A stretch of 64,000 bases of DNA, from the NCBI GenBank assembly GCA_019915015.1, contig JAHBBC010000011.1:558001-622000 (forward strand), read 5' to 3'. The notes under the pieces were generated by a model, which was not told the origin of the DNA, did not search any database, and saw nothing but the letters and a program-made list of their open reading frames with translations. A program made the position numbers and the translations under genes. Origin of the DNA: Auriscalpium vulgare (taxonomy: Eukaryota > Basidiomycota > Agaricomycetes > Russulales > Auriscalpiaceae). Shown in pieces: positions 38,453 to 53,136 of this stretch. Positions within the stretch are counted from its first letter, which is position 1. Every line of letters starts with the position of its first letter.

Positions 38453-40273
38453 GTCATGACATATGGCAAGGTGACTGGCTTGCCCGTGGTATATCCCGCG
38501 CAAGATGCCGCGGCGGCACCGCTTACCGCCGCGCTCAGGCCTCAGTTTTGTAGTACTTGTTCAACCACACTTCCGCTTCAATACTCAACTCCTTCTGTAC
38601 TTCCAGTCCTACAGGAGTCGGCTAGAAGCGCCCTCTTGCTGTTGTGTATGACGGCTCTCCAGGTATGCAATCGAACCATCGTTCAACAAGCGTTTCAAAA
38701 AGCCCCGTCGGGGGGCCCGTCCGGACTGTTCGTGTCGACGAGGTATCAAGTGTTTTGATTACCATTATGTATGTAGATGCATTTTTAGTGTTCGCGTACT
38801 GATGATTTTCTCGCAATAGGCAGGGGCCTGCCTCTGCAGTGAAGTGACCAGCGTGCCGTTTGAGTTTGCCATCTCATCTTGTTTCTCCAAGCTGCTCTTG
38901 AGTGTGCACAGTCGAACTGGTGACCTCAAGAAAAGATCAAATGGAAGCGAGCGGGGTGCGCTGCAGGATTGGTATTCTTGAATACTGGAATGATGTATCC
39001 ATGGTTCTCTTTCTGCAATCGCCATTGCCCCATCCACACACAGGCTGCTTGCTCCATCTCGCGGCTCGCCTGGCCCTGCGGAACCCTGCAACGTCATGGC
39101 TACTCTCACGCACATCACGTACACGCGAGGATGGCAGCCTACGAACAACAAGGTAGCGGTAATATCAGATCTCGAGTTTGCTAACATCTGGATTGGCAAC
39201 AGGCATTGCAGACGGGCAGCTACCGGGCCTGTAACGGGCACAACAAGTGGACTGGACTGAATTGATACGGGGCATAATCGTGCGGCAATTCCGAGGCGAC
39301 ATAGACGACGCAGCAAGCAAAACTGGGGAAAGGGTGTGTACCCCCGCGTTTGATGATTTTAGGCAAAAGCTGATCCGTGGGTCTGCAGGTCGGCGTTCGT
39401 TCATCTAAGCGCAACTTGAGATTGTCCATGGAGGAATCGGCTTTGTGTCAGTGAGGCTGCAGCTGCGTCTGAGACTCATCGACGCGTTGAAGAGGCCCTC
39501 GGTTCGTTCCTTGCTTTCTCTCTCAACGCCACTGGATGGATTAATTTGCCCGCAACCACCCCTCCGTCCGCATCCGCTCATACTGCCCGTCTGTCTACCG
39601 TCGCCTGCTTTCTGTCTGAATGGTTGGCCTTCTCGATGATGATCCTGATCCGCGGAACCTCCGCTGTACTCCCAGAGATCTGTTGCCTCCAGTACTTGGG
39701 AAACCTTCGCCTGTCACTTCTTCTTCCATGTCTTCTCGAGTCCGTGACGCGGCTCTCCACTGCTGTTCTTCATATCTACGACGCGTCTAGAATCAATCTC
39801 GGAGTACAAATCATCTCATGTCCCGCTGCTTCGCAGGTTTCTCTCTGTCTCCCGCGCAGAGCCACGTTCATGTATCTTACCGTAATATAACTATGATCCA
39901 GATACTCCCATTCGCAATGACCAGACCGCAATGTCTGCGATGCCGCAACGTACCCCGTCGTGACCCGGATTATCAGCCTGGTGAGATTGATGTGACAGGC
40001 AGAGCGGCGTGGGGTTGATGATACTGGTAGGCCAGTATTCATACCTAGATTTGTCGGTGCGATTGTGCAGCAGATAGGAGCACGTCGCGACGGCCGCGAG
40101 CTTGATGCAACACGTATTCTCATGATCTCTCAACGCCCTTCGCGCGGCGTTTATACGAACCCGAGGTAACAAGACAACATGCATCATGATGCAGTCAAAT
40201 ACCTGAAGTTTCACCTTTGTACATCTATTACACCTCTAGATCTATTGATCATTCGATTGCAGAGAACACACCG
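38453..40273. other. 1.8-kb region without a secure gene
   Basis: Upstream of GPI1 and downstream of GAL7. Most of it shows nothing. Between about 39440 and 39790 the plus strand has two coding-like pieces in different frames: RRVEEALGSFLAFSLNATGW and DDDPDPRNLRCTPRDLLPPV followed by a stop near 39788. They could belong to one small gene with an indel, but no start codon in a good context or homologous family was recognised, so I do not call a gene. Confidence 0.4.
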
Positions 40274-41640
40274 CTACTTCTCCTCGTCCAGATAGTGCAC
40301 CGCAGAGCACGCGCGCAAGCGCTGCGCGGCCTGCTCCGGAGTCAGATCACGCTGCGCCTCCGCCATCAGCTCGAACCTAGCAGCAGCACGGCGAAATCAG
40401 CAGCGAAACGACTGGAGACGCGGGAACTCGGTACGCACCCGACGAGGAACTTGCGCACGGACGCGCTGCGGAGGAGCGGCGGGAAAAAGTGCAGGTGAAG
40501 GTGCGCAAGGTTTGCGTCGCCGTCGTCCGCGTCTGCGGCATCGTCGGCGGGCGGCAGCGGCCGCTGGTGCACGCCCATCGAGTAGGCGAAGGAGCACGCG
40601 AAGAGGTTGTCGTAGCGCTTCGTCACCGCGCTCAAGATCTGCGCGAACGACAGCTTCTCGTCCGCAGTGAGGTGTGCGAGGGACGGCACATGGCGGTGGT
40701 GCGGGAGCACTGTACGTCGTCCCCGGTCCAAGTCAGCCCTTTGCACACACCCGGAAAAGAGCGCAGAAGCTCACGCAGGATCTCGTACGGCCAGGTCGCC
40801 CACCACGGCACAAGCGCGACCCAGTGCGCGTTCCGCACGACGACGCGCGACTCCGCCTCCGGCACGCCCGCCTCGAAATGCGCGTATTCGCAGAGGAGGC
40901 ACGGACAGCCCTTCGGGCCGCGCGGTGCGCCCGACGCATCACCAGCGGGGGTCGCAGCGTAGCGCGCGAGGTTCGCGAGCTCCGTGGCGGGGATGGTGGG
41001 CACCTCGCTCAGGGACCAGACCTGGCCGTGCAGGTGCGGGTTCGAGCAGCCCATCATCGCGCCCTTGTTCTGTCACACACCCGTCAGTCACTCATATTCC
41101 GTGCATATATATATATAGCGCGCACCTCGAAGATCTGCACGTACTTGATGCCCGCCTGGGCGCCGCGCTGCTTGTACACGGCGACCCACTCGTCGACGAC
41201 GCGCTGGATGTCGGGGATGGCGAGCCGCGCGAGCGTGAGGTCGTGCCGCGGGTGGAAGACGAGCACGTCGCACTGGCCCTGCACGGGCGCGGCGGTGAGC
41301 AGCGCGTGCGGCGCGGCGGGCGCGAGTGGCCCGGGGGGCGGGAGCACGGCGGCAAAGTCGTTCGTGAAGCGCATGGTGTGCTCGTACGCGGCGTTGTGCG
41401 CGCCGCCCGCGCGTTCATTGCCCGGGCAGAGGTAGCATGCGGGGTCGTAGGTGGGCAGGTTCGTGGGCTGCGGGGCCTCGGTCTGGCCCTGCCACGGCCG
41501 CTTCATGCGGTGAGGCGAGACGAGGACATGCTCGTTGGTAAGGGGGTTGTCTGCGGGGAATATGAGCAGGAGTCTGTGTGAGCAAGGTAGAACGTACAGC
41601 GGCGGTGAGGGTGTGTGGTCGGGTCGAACGGTTCAGCCAT
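40274..41640 (-). CDS. GAL7: galactose-1-phosphate uridylyltransferase
   Basis: Leloir-pathway enzyme converting galactose-1-phosphate plus UDP-glucose to UDP-galactose plus glucose-1-phosphate, in the cytosol. Five exons (41640-41598, 41550-41126, 41069-40775, 40709-40439, 40376-40274) give 378 residues, the usual length. Visible signatures are YNPLTNEHVLVSPHRMKRPW, CYLCPGNERAGG, NKGAMMGCSNPHLHGQVW with the active-site His-Pro-His, PCLLCEY, and HLHFFPPLLRSASVRKFLVG followed by FELMAEAQRDLTPEQAA. All introns are GT-AG with exact phase. The third exon follows an intron with a short AT repeat (about 41104-41117). The start shares a 185-nt spacer with the divergent MIC19 gene. Confidence 0.95.
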
Positions 41641-41825
41641 CGGCGAGGGCGACGAGGACGCCGGACGAGGGCGTGCTGAGCTGGAGTGCGCTGTGGTAAA
41701 AGGAATCAGATATCATCTTTGAGAAATCTTGAGAGAGAGACCGAAAGTTGGTGTGGTGACCTCCGTGGCGGGCCGCGCTGCCGCCGGCGAGCTCCGTTCC
41801 CTTCTCCCGCACGACCGCCACCACC
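41641..41825. promoter_or_regulatory. shared divergent promoter of GAL7 and MIC19
   Basis: Only 185 nt separate the two start codons, so both 5' UTRs and core promoters must lie here. No yeast-type Gal4 site (CGG-N11-CCG) was found in it. It is GC-rich near GAL7 and AT-richer near the centre. Confidence 0.45.
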
Positions 41826-42542
41826 ATGGGCGCATCCCACTCAAAATCAGACGCAGACTCCGGCGAGCATGTCTTCTACAACGACGTCCCCATACAAGTG
41901 AGCCCGCCGTCCCCGCCCGCACGCCCGTGCCGCCCGCTCACCGCGCACAGATCTCGGGCGACCTCGTGCACCAGCTCTCCGACCCCTCCGCCTCGCCCGA
42001 CGTCTCGCCCGCGCGCCAGGCGGCCCTCGACGCGGGCGTCGTCTCGCACATCCACGCGCAGGCAGCGCGCCTTGCGTCTGAGGAGGAGGACGTGCGCCAG
42101 CAGATCGAGGCCGCGCTCGAGCGCGAGAACCTTGACCGCGAGCGCACGATGGCGGGAGGCGCCGCGGCCGCGGAGGACGGCGAGGACACGGTCGGCGAGG
42201 TGAAGAGCAGCGCGGTGCTGCTCGGCGACCTCGAGGAGGTGCGGCAGCGCGTCGACCGCTACACGGAGCGCCGCAAGGTCGCGGAAGGGCTGGACAGCGT
42301 CGCGCAGGCCAGCAAGGCCGTGGTGTCGTGTCTCGAGTGCGTGGTGCCTGCTCCATTATCGGAGGCCGCAATGCTAACTTTGCACCAGGGCGAATCCCGG
42401 GAGGTCACTGAACTGCCATTCAGAGGTCAGCGCGTTCCACAGTGCTGTTGCAGATGTCGAGCAGGTCCGTGCATCGTGCTTCGCTGTATGCGCATGCTCA
42501 CCCCTTCTTTGGACACAGAACTACGTCCAGTCGCTCCGGTAG
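41826..42542 (+). CDS. MIC19: MICOS complex subunit MIC19-like (DUF1690)
   Basis: Four exons (41826-41897, 41951-42336, 42389-42464, 42519-42542) give 185 residues; the last exon is only 24 nt. The N-terminus MGASHSK is a myristoylation-type start, as in MIC19/Aim13 proteins. It is followed by ISGDLVHQLSD, a long coiled coil (ASEEEDVRQQIEAALERENL, LLGDLEEVRQRVDRYTERRK) and a C-terminal cysteine pair (VVSCLEANPGRSLNCHSEV), the half-CHCH feature of the family. MIC19 helps shape mitochondrial cristae junctions from the intermembrane-space side of the inner membrane. Assignment rests on architecture and the conserved C-terminal motif. Confidence 0.8.
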
Positions 42543-43004
42543 CACGGTATCATACCAGCCCGCTCCTTCTCGTGTAGACCACGCGACCGCATATAGACGC
42601 ACACTGCAGCGTGGTGGTGGTGCATCGTTGATCATCCCGAGTTGCCCAAAATATGACTGTATTCAAAATTCTCACTCGAAGTTCTAACAACCATCGAGGA
42701 AAGTCCGTGATCAACCAGGGAAACCCCCAATAAAAAGGTCCGCGTCAAGTCGTGAAAGCAGTCGTGAAACAGTATCCTACCGAAGATTATAGGAGTATGT
42801 AGGTCTAGCGTCTGCATTGAGATGGTCTTGTAGCATAAAGCCGGCCAAGCCAGCGGGAATCGTAAATCGTGGGGAATGAAGTGTTTATGCTGAGAAAACG
42901 AAAGCAACGTGTGGGAGTATGCAAGGAGAACCTCCAAGCTTAGTCCGAGATTCGAAAGCACCAGAAGACGGTAAAGATAGGTATACGACCAAGTGGGCGT
43001 GTAG
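42543..43004. other. convergent intergenic region
   Basis: Tail-to-tail spacer between MIC19 and the minus-strand membrane protein gene. It is AT-richer than its flanks; I see nothing else in it. Confidence 0.4.
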
Positions 43005-44227
43005 TCACTCGTTCGTGTCCGAGTAAAATGACCCGGTGCTCTTCGTGTGCGTCGACAGGCGGTTCGCGCCAAGGCCGACCGCGCCCAGAAAGCGGCGTGA
43101 GACGCTGTCGCGCGGGGCACGAGGCTCGCCGCTGTCTCGCGAGTACGCGCTGTCCACGGTGCTGACGCCCGACGGCTTGTGCGCGAGGGGCAGCGGCGCG
43201 GCGGGGGCGGGCATGGACATGCGCGCGCGCGTCTCGCGCGAGAGCGGCTGCGTCGACAGCACCGAGTGCGTGCTCGTTCTGCGCTGCGTCGTCACGGGCG
43301 GGCGCGAGACGGACGACGTGGACTTGGCGCGGGGCATGATGGGCGGGGAGTCCGAGGGGAGGACCCAAGAGCCACGGCGGGGCGGCGGGGGCGGGAGCGG
43401 CTGCGACGCGGGGGACTTTGCGCGCGGGAGGACGGGGTGCGGGGAGTCGGGCGGGGGCGCGGAGACGGGGGGTGCGGAGAGCGGGGACGGCGCCGGGGGC
43501 TTCGCGTGGCGCGTCAGGACAGGCAAGGGCGCGATGGGCGGCGGCGAGGGGGGCGGCGTGACGCTGATGCCCTCATCGTGCACCTCATCGGGGTCGAACT
43601 TCTCCTCGTCCATGTAGCCATCGGCGACGTCCGCGCGCTGCTTGCCCTTCTCTGCCGTCAGGACGCCGTCTTTCTCGGACGGCGGAGGCGCGGGCGCGGG
43701 GACAGCCGCTGTGGCCGCGCCGGTGCGGGGGAGGAACTTGACCTTGCGGCCGTCGGGATCGACGGTGAGCTTGGGCTGGTAGTGGACACGAGGCGAGAAG
43801 CCGGAAGACGCGTTACGGCGCGTGTTCTCGCGGACCTTGAGGTGTTCCGTCTGCACACGCGAAACATAAACGACGTCAGCGCGCGCCCACCCAAGCAATG
43901 CGGGGGCCAAGAGCAAAGTTGCGGGTCCGGGTGCGGAAATGAAGGGTACGAGAACGGTGGTTGACATACCTGCTCCTTGCGCGCTTTCGCTTCAGCGCGC
44001 TCGATGCGGTTGCCCCAATACCACCATCCGAGCACAGCGATAAGAGAGAGAGCAACACCACCCACGACCCCGCCCACAATGGCGCTGATGGGCACGCTGG
44101 AGCCACTCGCATTGACGAGGGGGGGAGGGGACGGGCTCGCGGAGGCCCCGGGTGCGTACACAGTGTAGGTGACGACCTGTGCGGGGGTGGCAAGTGGGAC
44201 GCCGGACGCGGACGCCGGTGGTGGCAT
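43005..44227 (-). CDS. single-pass membrane protein with long proline-rich cytosolic tail, unknown function
   Basis: Two exons (44227-43970 and 43850-43005) give 367 residues. A short Ala/Ser/Pro-rich ectodomain (about 50 residues, with VVTYTVYAPGASASPSPPP) is followed by one transmembrane helix of the type IVGGVVGGVALSLIAVLGWW and a basic stop-transfer segment (RIERAEAKARKEQ). The remaining 270 residues are disordered and Pro/Ser-rich, with a small conserved-looking motif RENTRRNASSGFSPR near the membrane and LGANRLSTHTKSTGSFYSD at the end. No signal peptide is evident, so it may insert by its own helix. This layout is common among basidiomycete proteins of unknown role. The 119-nt intron is longer than usual here. 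Confidence 0.7.
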
Positions 44228-44864
44228 GGTGGTGTTGGTGGTGGGCGGGAGACAGAAAACAGCAGGCGGGGAGGCGTGCGTAGCGCCTTGGTTAGCGTCG
44301 TTTAAATGAGGCCCGGAGGATAAAGCAGGGGCATCCGCTGCCAGCGTCTGTGGCCCATCGCGGCAAGGGCTAGTAAAGGAGCTGTGCCCATGAATGAATA
44401 CAGGCACCCGCGAGAGATTGCGGGGTCGCAGATGCTTTGTGCAGCCCGGATACCGTGTGCAGAGTCGGCGTCCGGGCGCAATGGGCGTGAACACATGGCC
44501 TCCGGACGCGCAGGAATACCGCAGAGGCGCCGCGTGCTGGTGTGCAACAGGGCGAGAGACAAGCACAGCGCCCGAGCTGGAGGGTCGAATAAACGGGCGA
44601 TTATCGCCGCATCGGGCCGGCCTTTGATCTGCGGACGGGCCTTTGTCAGCCTTTGTCGATAATGTCTCTTTCGCATATATTATCTTTCGCAGCCGATCGG
44701 TCTATCGTTCACCGAGGCGCGCCTGCCTCGAGGCTGCTGTGCGTGGGCCGCGAGGCTCAGAGTGACTCGGCGGATATCAATCCGATGGAACCGTCGATGC
44801 TTCGACCAGAACACAGAACATACGTAGACACATCTCATTACACTGATATATGAACAGATAAACA
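44228..44864. other. intergenic region
   Basis: Between two minus-strand genes. It should hold the promoter of the membrane protein gene and the 3' UTR of CEF1. No coding signal was recognised. Confidence 0.4.
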
Positions 44865-47705
<2,841 letters not shown>

Positions 47706-48080
47706 GGTGAGCGACGGTGAGCAGGCAGCAGTGCCAACCGCCAAATGAGACCGCGCCACCGCGCTCGGGAGCAGCCGGTCGGAGCGTGAATCCTCGCCGA
47801 GATCTTATCTCGCGTCCTCGACTCCTCCTCGTGAGTCTAAGTCATCTACAACCCCGCCTGTGCAAGCACTGGAGACGCTCCCACGAATGGTACCCTCGTA
47901 ACAGTTAGGCTGAGGCTGTATTTCGGGCGATAGGAGTTGTCAGACGACGACAAATCCACTTATTTTCATCCGAGGACCGAGAGTGCTGCGATTTGGCTGC
48001 CAACAAGAACATGACTGACTCAACTCGTGCTCACTACTTGGTTCTCATGAAGATACAGCGCTCGAGAGGACCAGGTGCGT

Positions 48081-50197
48081 TAGTCTCCGTAGCTTGACCT
48101 TATGGTATCAGAAGATGGTCGTTCTGAATATACAGGTGCGTATCGCAAAGGTGGCAGGAAGTACTTCTCCACCCTGTCTCCACCTCAGATTTCGATGCCG
48201 GAGGCGCTCGTGCACATATGGCAGTCGCGTTGCCCAGGAAAAATCTGCCACGACGGCCTTGCGTTCTCTTCCCACTCCGCTACACCTTCACCTCCAGTGG
48301 CTACAACCGCTGAAGGTTCACCTACTATCCTGCTTTATAGTAACCTCGGTGCAGAACCGCTGAATATTCAGCTGCCAACTCGTCTCGCGGCCACCACCCC
48401 GACTCGGAAGAACGATGACACCCTGGTGTGTCTTCGAACATAGTGTCTGCTATGCAACAGCACTAGAGCTGACCCGCATGCAGGCAAGATTACCCCGTTC
48501 CTGACGACTTCTGGGATGGAGCCTTTCACGCTCGAGTCGCCCGTGTTGCAATTCCGGAATTGCCCATGAACGAACGCTTGTCGGCCCACAATGTCGCAAC
48601 GCTGGACACAGAATACCTCGCCGTCCAGCGCTCTCTGCACATCCTCCTCACACGCCGCAACTCCTTCATCCCCATCAACCGCCTACCCGTGGAGATCCTC
48701 ACCCAAATATTCACGATCGATGCAGAGGACACACGTCGGCGCTGGCGCCGGTTGGTTCGGTCGACTGTCGGCTGGATGGCCGTGACACACGTGTGCCGAC
48801 ACTGGCGGCAAACCGCGCTGAGCTTCACCGGCCTTTGGACAATGGTGACGTTCGCGCTAGGAAGCCGCTGGGCAGAGGAGATGTACAGGCGCTCTCAGTC
48901 GGTCCCCGTTGATGTGTAACTCACGGAGAATGAGCCCTCGCCCAGCAACCACGACCTCATTCATAAACATCTATCTCTCACCCGCGCGCTCACCATCCAC
49001 ACCGAAATAATGTGCCCCTCCTCCTCTTTTTTTCTGTCTGAAAACTGCCCTGCGCCGGTACTCGAGACCTTGTCCATCATGGTCGATGATAGAGCAGCGC
49101 AGCTCAACTACCTCGGCGCTTGTGCACCCGCGCTGCGGACCCTCAAAATCAAGACTTCCTGCCCGGATCTTCCGTGGACGGCGGCGCTGTTCACGCAGTT
49201 GGCGTCCTTGGACATAGAGTACCACGGTCCAACGCTGTCTTTGTCCTCATCCCTGGACGATATCTTGAACGCCCTCGAGCGCATGGACAGGCTGGAGTCG
49301 CTCAGTCTATGTTCTGCATTCCCCAACCCACCTCCCTTCCCCACTCGCCCCCTGGTGGTTTTGTCTCGCCTCAAGTCCCTGAAAATCGTGGGCGACGCGA
49401 CGCCCACTACGCAATTCATCGAGTACTTTCGTGCCCCTGCCTGTATCAAGCTGTTTCTCACACTATGTATTGACATCGGCTCGGAGTCTGAGATCCAACC
49501 AGTGGAATCCTTCGCGCGCGCGACGGCATGGACACATGCAAACTGCCTTTTTGTTGCGCAGGCCGCGCGGCTCGCGACACATGACAGTGACTATGATGTC
49601 TGTCTTCGTTTCGATGCATTCCGCCGCATGGAAGACGCACTCGCGGAGCGCCGACTCAGAGGAGGGCGATATGTGCATCACAATTGAAGGCTACACTCCG
49701 GAGATTGCGTGTATGTGCCGCGACGCAGTCGCGTCGGCCGAGCTGCGTCAGCTTAGTCTCCCAGAGGCAGAGTAGACAAATTCAAACCTTCGCAGGCTCA
49801 GGATCATATGTCTGACCGTCAGCTAGTCGTGCACGTCGATGACTTCGCGTGGAAGGAAATTGTGGCCTCAGCTGTGGGGCTGCAGCGGCTGTTCGTCAGC
49901 GGGAATGCTGCGTGGGGTTTCCTCAAGCAGACGAGGGGCATCAACATCAAGGACAAGGACAACGCGGGAATCAAGAAGTGGCCGCTGCCCGCGCTGAAGT
50001 TCTTGCAGCTAGGCGACATGGAGTTGGAAAAGGGCGATGGGTTGCTTAGCTGGCTCCGTGGTCGCGCGAACGCAGGCTGTCCGCTCGCAGATCTGACACT
50101 CAAAGATTGCGAGGCGGACCATGCTTATGTGAGGAGGCTGCGTGCAGTTCCGGGTCTAACTGTGCATCAGCTGGAGCCTGAGCGCGTCGCGGACTGA
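48081..50197 (+). pseudogene. F-box/LRR-like gene, interrupted
   Basis: The F-box (FIPINRLPVEILTQIF, then WMAVTHVCRHWRQTAL) lies at about 48665-48830 and is preceded by PVPDDFWDGAFHARVARV across an intron (about 48427-48482). Leucine-rich-repeat-like sequence follows (APVLETLSIMVDD, ALRTLKIKTSCPDLPW, RLESLSLCSAFPNPPPFP, LPALKFLQLGDMELE), ending with a stop at 50195-50197. The frame is broken by an in-frame TAA at 48917-48919, right after SVPVDV, and again near 49650 by a one-base shift. It is therefore a pseudogene or carries base-call errors. The copy at 20.36-21.08 kb on the other strand is its closest relative in the window. An intact protein would be expected to act as an SCF adaptor. Confidence 0.65.
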
Positions 50198-50897
50198 CTG
50201 TGTCGATGCTCATGCCACAATTGTTGTGAGTTATGTTCTCATTAAACGACATCCTGACGTGTTTCCAGCGAGACCTCAACGAGGCTGTTCATCCCTGGCC
50301 AAGTCGTTCTGATTTTCTTTAGTATGTCGCCAATCGGATTGCATGCAGTTTAACCGTCATGGTGTTTTCTGGCATTCTACGGAGACATGATTCAGAGATT
50401 ACGGGCGCGATGTCAATCTATACAGGTACTATATGTCCAGGACTCGTAGGTGAAGGTCGGAACACTGCTGATGGTGTTCCCCTGAACGGGACCGCTACTA
50501 TTCCTGAACGTGATGGGTTGGTTACTGTAACTTCTCCGCATCAAGCGCTCGACGGCGATGTAGATATGTGATTGGGAACGGCTTCCTCCTGGAGCCTCGA
50601 ATGTCGTCCACGTCGAGTTTTCCGAACTCAATATTGAAGTTCCGCGGGTGCTATATGGCGAGCTTGCGCTGAACGCTGTGTTTCAGTACCTCCCAGCACG
50701 ACTCGACATCGTGTTTGACTTCGCGGGGAGGCTACACTGAAGACACTCACCGCCACTACGCGCCGCTGCAGCCGAGCAGGCCAATTAGATCTTATCTGCC
50801 AGTGCATTCGTGGCCCATGTCGCCATACCTTGACGCCTCTACTCACATATTCTCCTTCTGACCCTCACGATCGTGTCCAATACTACACGTCCAAGCC
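50198..50897. other. intergenic region with a coding-like remnant
   Basis: Plus-strand sequence around 50600-50740 reads VEFSELNIEVPRVLYGELAL followed by YLPARLDIVFDFAGRLH and a stop, which looks like the tail of a former protein. No start or intron structure supports a gene. The rest should be the promoter of the following lipid-kinase-like gene. Confidence 0.35.
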
Positions 50898-52114
50898 ATG
50901 CCGCTCATTGTCATCTACAACCCCGCCAGCGGAAGCACCTCTGGAAAGGCCCTCACCGACGATACCCTCCTCCCACTCCTCGCATCCCACCACATTACCC
51001 CCGACAAGATCGCAGCAACCGAGCGCCCAAACCACTCCGGCGAGCTCGTCCTCGACTTTCTCTCCTCGCTGCCTGCAGGCGAGAAGAGCGTGACGGTCAT
51101 CCTGGTGTCGGGGGACGGCACCTTGCACGAGATCGTGAACACGCTGTGGGCCAAACGGCGGGAGCGCCAGACCCCATATCCCGACATCAATTTCGTGCTC
51201 ATCCCCGGTGGTACAGCTAACGCACTGCACTCTACGCTCTTTCCACCGCCCACCGCCCCCGACGCCGCATCGAAGTCGCCATCCGAATCCGAATCCGACT
51301 CCACCCTCCTCGCGTCGCTGCGCGTCTTCCTCTCATCCATTCCCCGTATCATACCGCTTACCGTCGGCTCTACGACCATCTCGTCCGACTCAAGCTCCCC
51401 CGAGACCGTGCTCACCACCGTCGTAGCTTCTACCTCGCTGCACGCCTCCATCCTTGCCGACTCGGAGGCCCTCCGAGCATCCCTGCCAGGAATCGAGCGA
51501 TTCAAAGTCGCCGCGGAAGCCAACGCCACGCGGTGGTACCATGCGCAGGCTACGCTCACCGGGCCTGTGTCGCGCTACGACCCAGCAACGAGCGCGTTCA
51601 TCCCCCTCGAGGAGCAGACTCTGCAGCTGGAAGGGCCGTTCGCGTATTTCCTCTCCACAACCAACGTCGATCGTCTGGAGCCTGCGTTCCGCATCGCCCC
51701 ATTGCAGCGGCCTGGCCTCAATTCAGTCGACGTACTGGTCGTGCGTCCGCGGCGGGATGTGTCCCTGGGAGGCAAGGCCGGGGAAGAGGAGCGTACGGCG
51801 TTCAAAAATCGCCTGTGGGGCATCCTCGGTGGTGCTTACGCGAATGGCACGCACGTCGAAAGCCGATACGATGGTGGCGAGGTCATCGTAGAGTATTTCA
51901 GAGCCAAAAAATGGGAGTGGGAGCCTGTGAGTGTCGATGTCTACATTCAAACCATACGCGTAAGTTGACCCGTTTCTTTCAGGATGAGAAAGACGAAAAG
52001 GCTCACCTGCTCTGTGCGGACGGCACAATTTTCACTGTACCTAAGGGAGGGAAGGTCGTGTCAACAGTTCTTTCTCGTGATGCGCATGATCTCAGCCTGG
52101 CGGTCTATGCGTGA
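50898..52114 (+). CDS. diacylglycerol/sphingosine-kinase-like lipid kinase domain protein
   Basis: Two exons (50898-51926 and 51983-52114) give 386 residues. The N-terminal lobe has the DAGK catalytic-domain marks: PLIVIYNPASGSTSGK, the nucleotide-binding VILVSGDGTLHEIVNTL and VLIPGGTANALHSTLF. The C-terminal beta-sandwich region is less conserved (FAYFLSTTNVDRLEPAFRIA, RYDGGEVIVEYFRAKKW), ending in LLCADGTIFTVPKGGKV. It would phosphorylate a lipid such as a long-chain base or diacylglycerol, but the protein is shorter than yeast Lcb4 and lacks clear membrane segments, so the substrate is open. It is convergent with the UMP-CMP kinase gene. Confidence 0.85.
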
Positions 52115-52251
52115 GCTTGTCGCTGTCGCTAAGCAGCGCCTAGGATGTGGATTGGAAGTAGACAGGTCGTGGTATATTCATCAGTGTTTGAAACATTTGC
52201 GTATTGAGATAGTTGTGTAGTGTGCAAATTCTCTGTGCTCGCGTTCGCCGC

Positions 52252-53136
52252 CTACGTCGTCTTCTCAGCGAATACCTTCGCGATCGCTGCTTTAGTTACC
52301 GCATACACCTCATCTACGGAAGGAGAGCTATCGATCTAAGATAGAGCGCTAGTGTCAGCGTGATCGAGTGCATTTTTGAATGGATGGGCTCACCTCAGCA
52401 ACACGGTCCTCTTTCGCATAGTACTCAATAACGGGCATTGTCTGGTCGCGGTACGTGACTACCGGCAGCAGCATAAGTATGAAGGATGTCGTGCTGGACA
52501 GAAAGCTTACCAAAGCGCTTCTTGATGCTCTCAATGTTATCGTCCTCGCGCCCAGACGTCTCTCCACGCTTCAAGAGACGCTTCAGCATGACCTCCTCCG
52601 TCGTCGTGAAGAACAGGACGAGAGAGCCTTGACAGACGTCCTGCTCGAACTTCTCGGCCTGGTCCATCTTGCGCGGGAACCCGTCGATGAGGAACCGACC
52701 CTTCCCGTCTTTCCAGCCGTCATCGGAGCCGGCCTTGGAGGCGATGACGTCGCTCATGGCGTTCTCGAGGAGTTTCACGGTGACTTCCATGGGGACGATG
52801 GTGCCCTCGCGGATGGCAGTGCGGATGAGCTGGCCGTACTGCGACTCCGGGCGGTCCTGCTCGGCGCGGAGCAGATCCCCCGCCGACAGGTGGGAGAAGC
52901 TGAAGTCGTTGACGAGGCGCTCGCACTGCGTGCCCTTGCCTAAGTGCGCAGTTAGACAGCCATCACACAATACTTGGGGAGTGTGCCGTACCGGCTCCAG
53001 GACCGCCGAGCACGAAAATCACCGTTACCTTCTCGTGGTCGAAGAGGGGTTTGGGCGGCGTGGCGTCGGTGGCCGCATCGACGTGGTGCGGCCCCAGATG
53101 GAGCTTGTCTGCAATCTTATGGACGAACGCTGCCAT
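52252..53136 (-). CDS. URA6: UMP-CMP kinase
   Basis: Phosphorylates UMP and CMP with ATP in pyrimidine nucleotide synthesis. Four exons (53136-52992, 52939-52511, 52458-52394, 52335-52252) give 240 residues: VIFVLGGPGAGKGTQCERLV (P-loop), FSHLSAGDLLRAEQ (NMP-binding), RFLIDGFPRKMDQA, LKRGETSGREDDNIESIKKR (lid) and MPVIEYYAKEDRVAE. All phases close. The start at 53136 (MAAFVHKIADKL) is the first ATG in the enzyme frame. A second frame just upstream (53350-53117) encodes a Pro-rich stretch and a transmembrane-like helix (LLFAAVALASFAAFAYTV) and overlaps this start. It may be the true N-terminus if one base is wrong near 53130. Confidence 0.9.

Noticed and set aside
38765..39316. 183-codon minus-strand frame
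   Set aside because: No recognisable motif, no splice-consistent extension; composition looks random.
40667..41581. 304-codon plus-strand frame opposite GAL7
   Set aside because: Antisense of the well-supported GAL7 exons; Arg-rich, no domain.
41641..41825. Possible Gal4-type CGG...CCG site
   Set aside because: Spacing between CGG and CCG is 17 nt, not 11, and the region is GC-rich, so such triplets are expected by chance.
43036..43964. Plus-strand frames opposite the proline-rich membrane protein
   Set aside because: Gly/Arg-rich antisense shadows; the minus frame has the transmembrane helix and matching splice sites.
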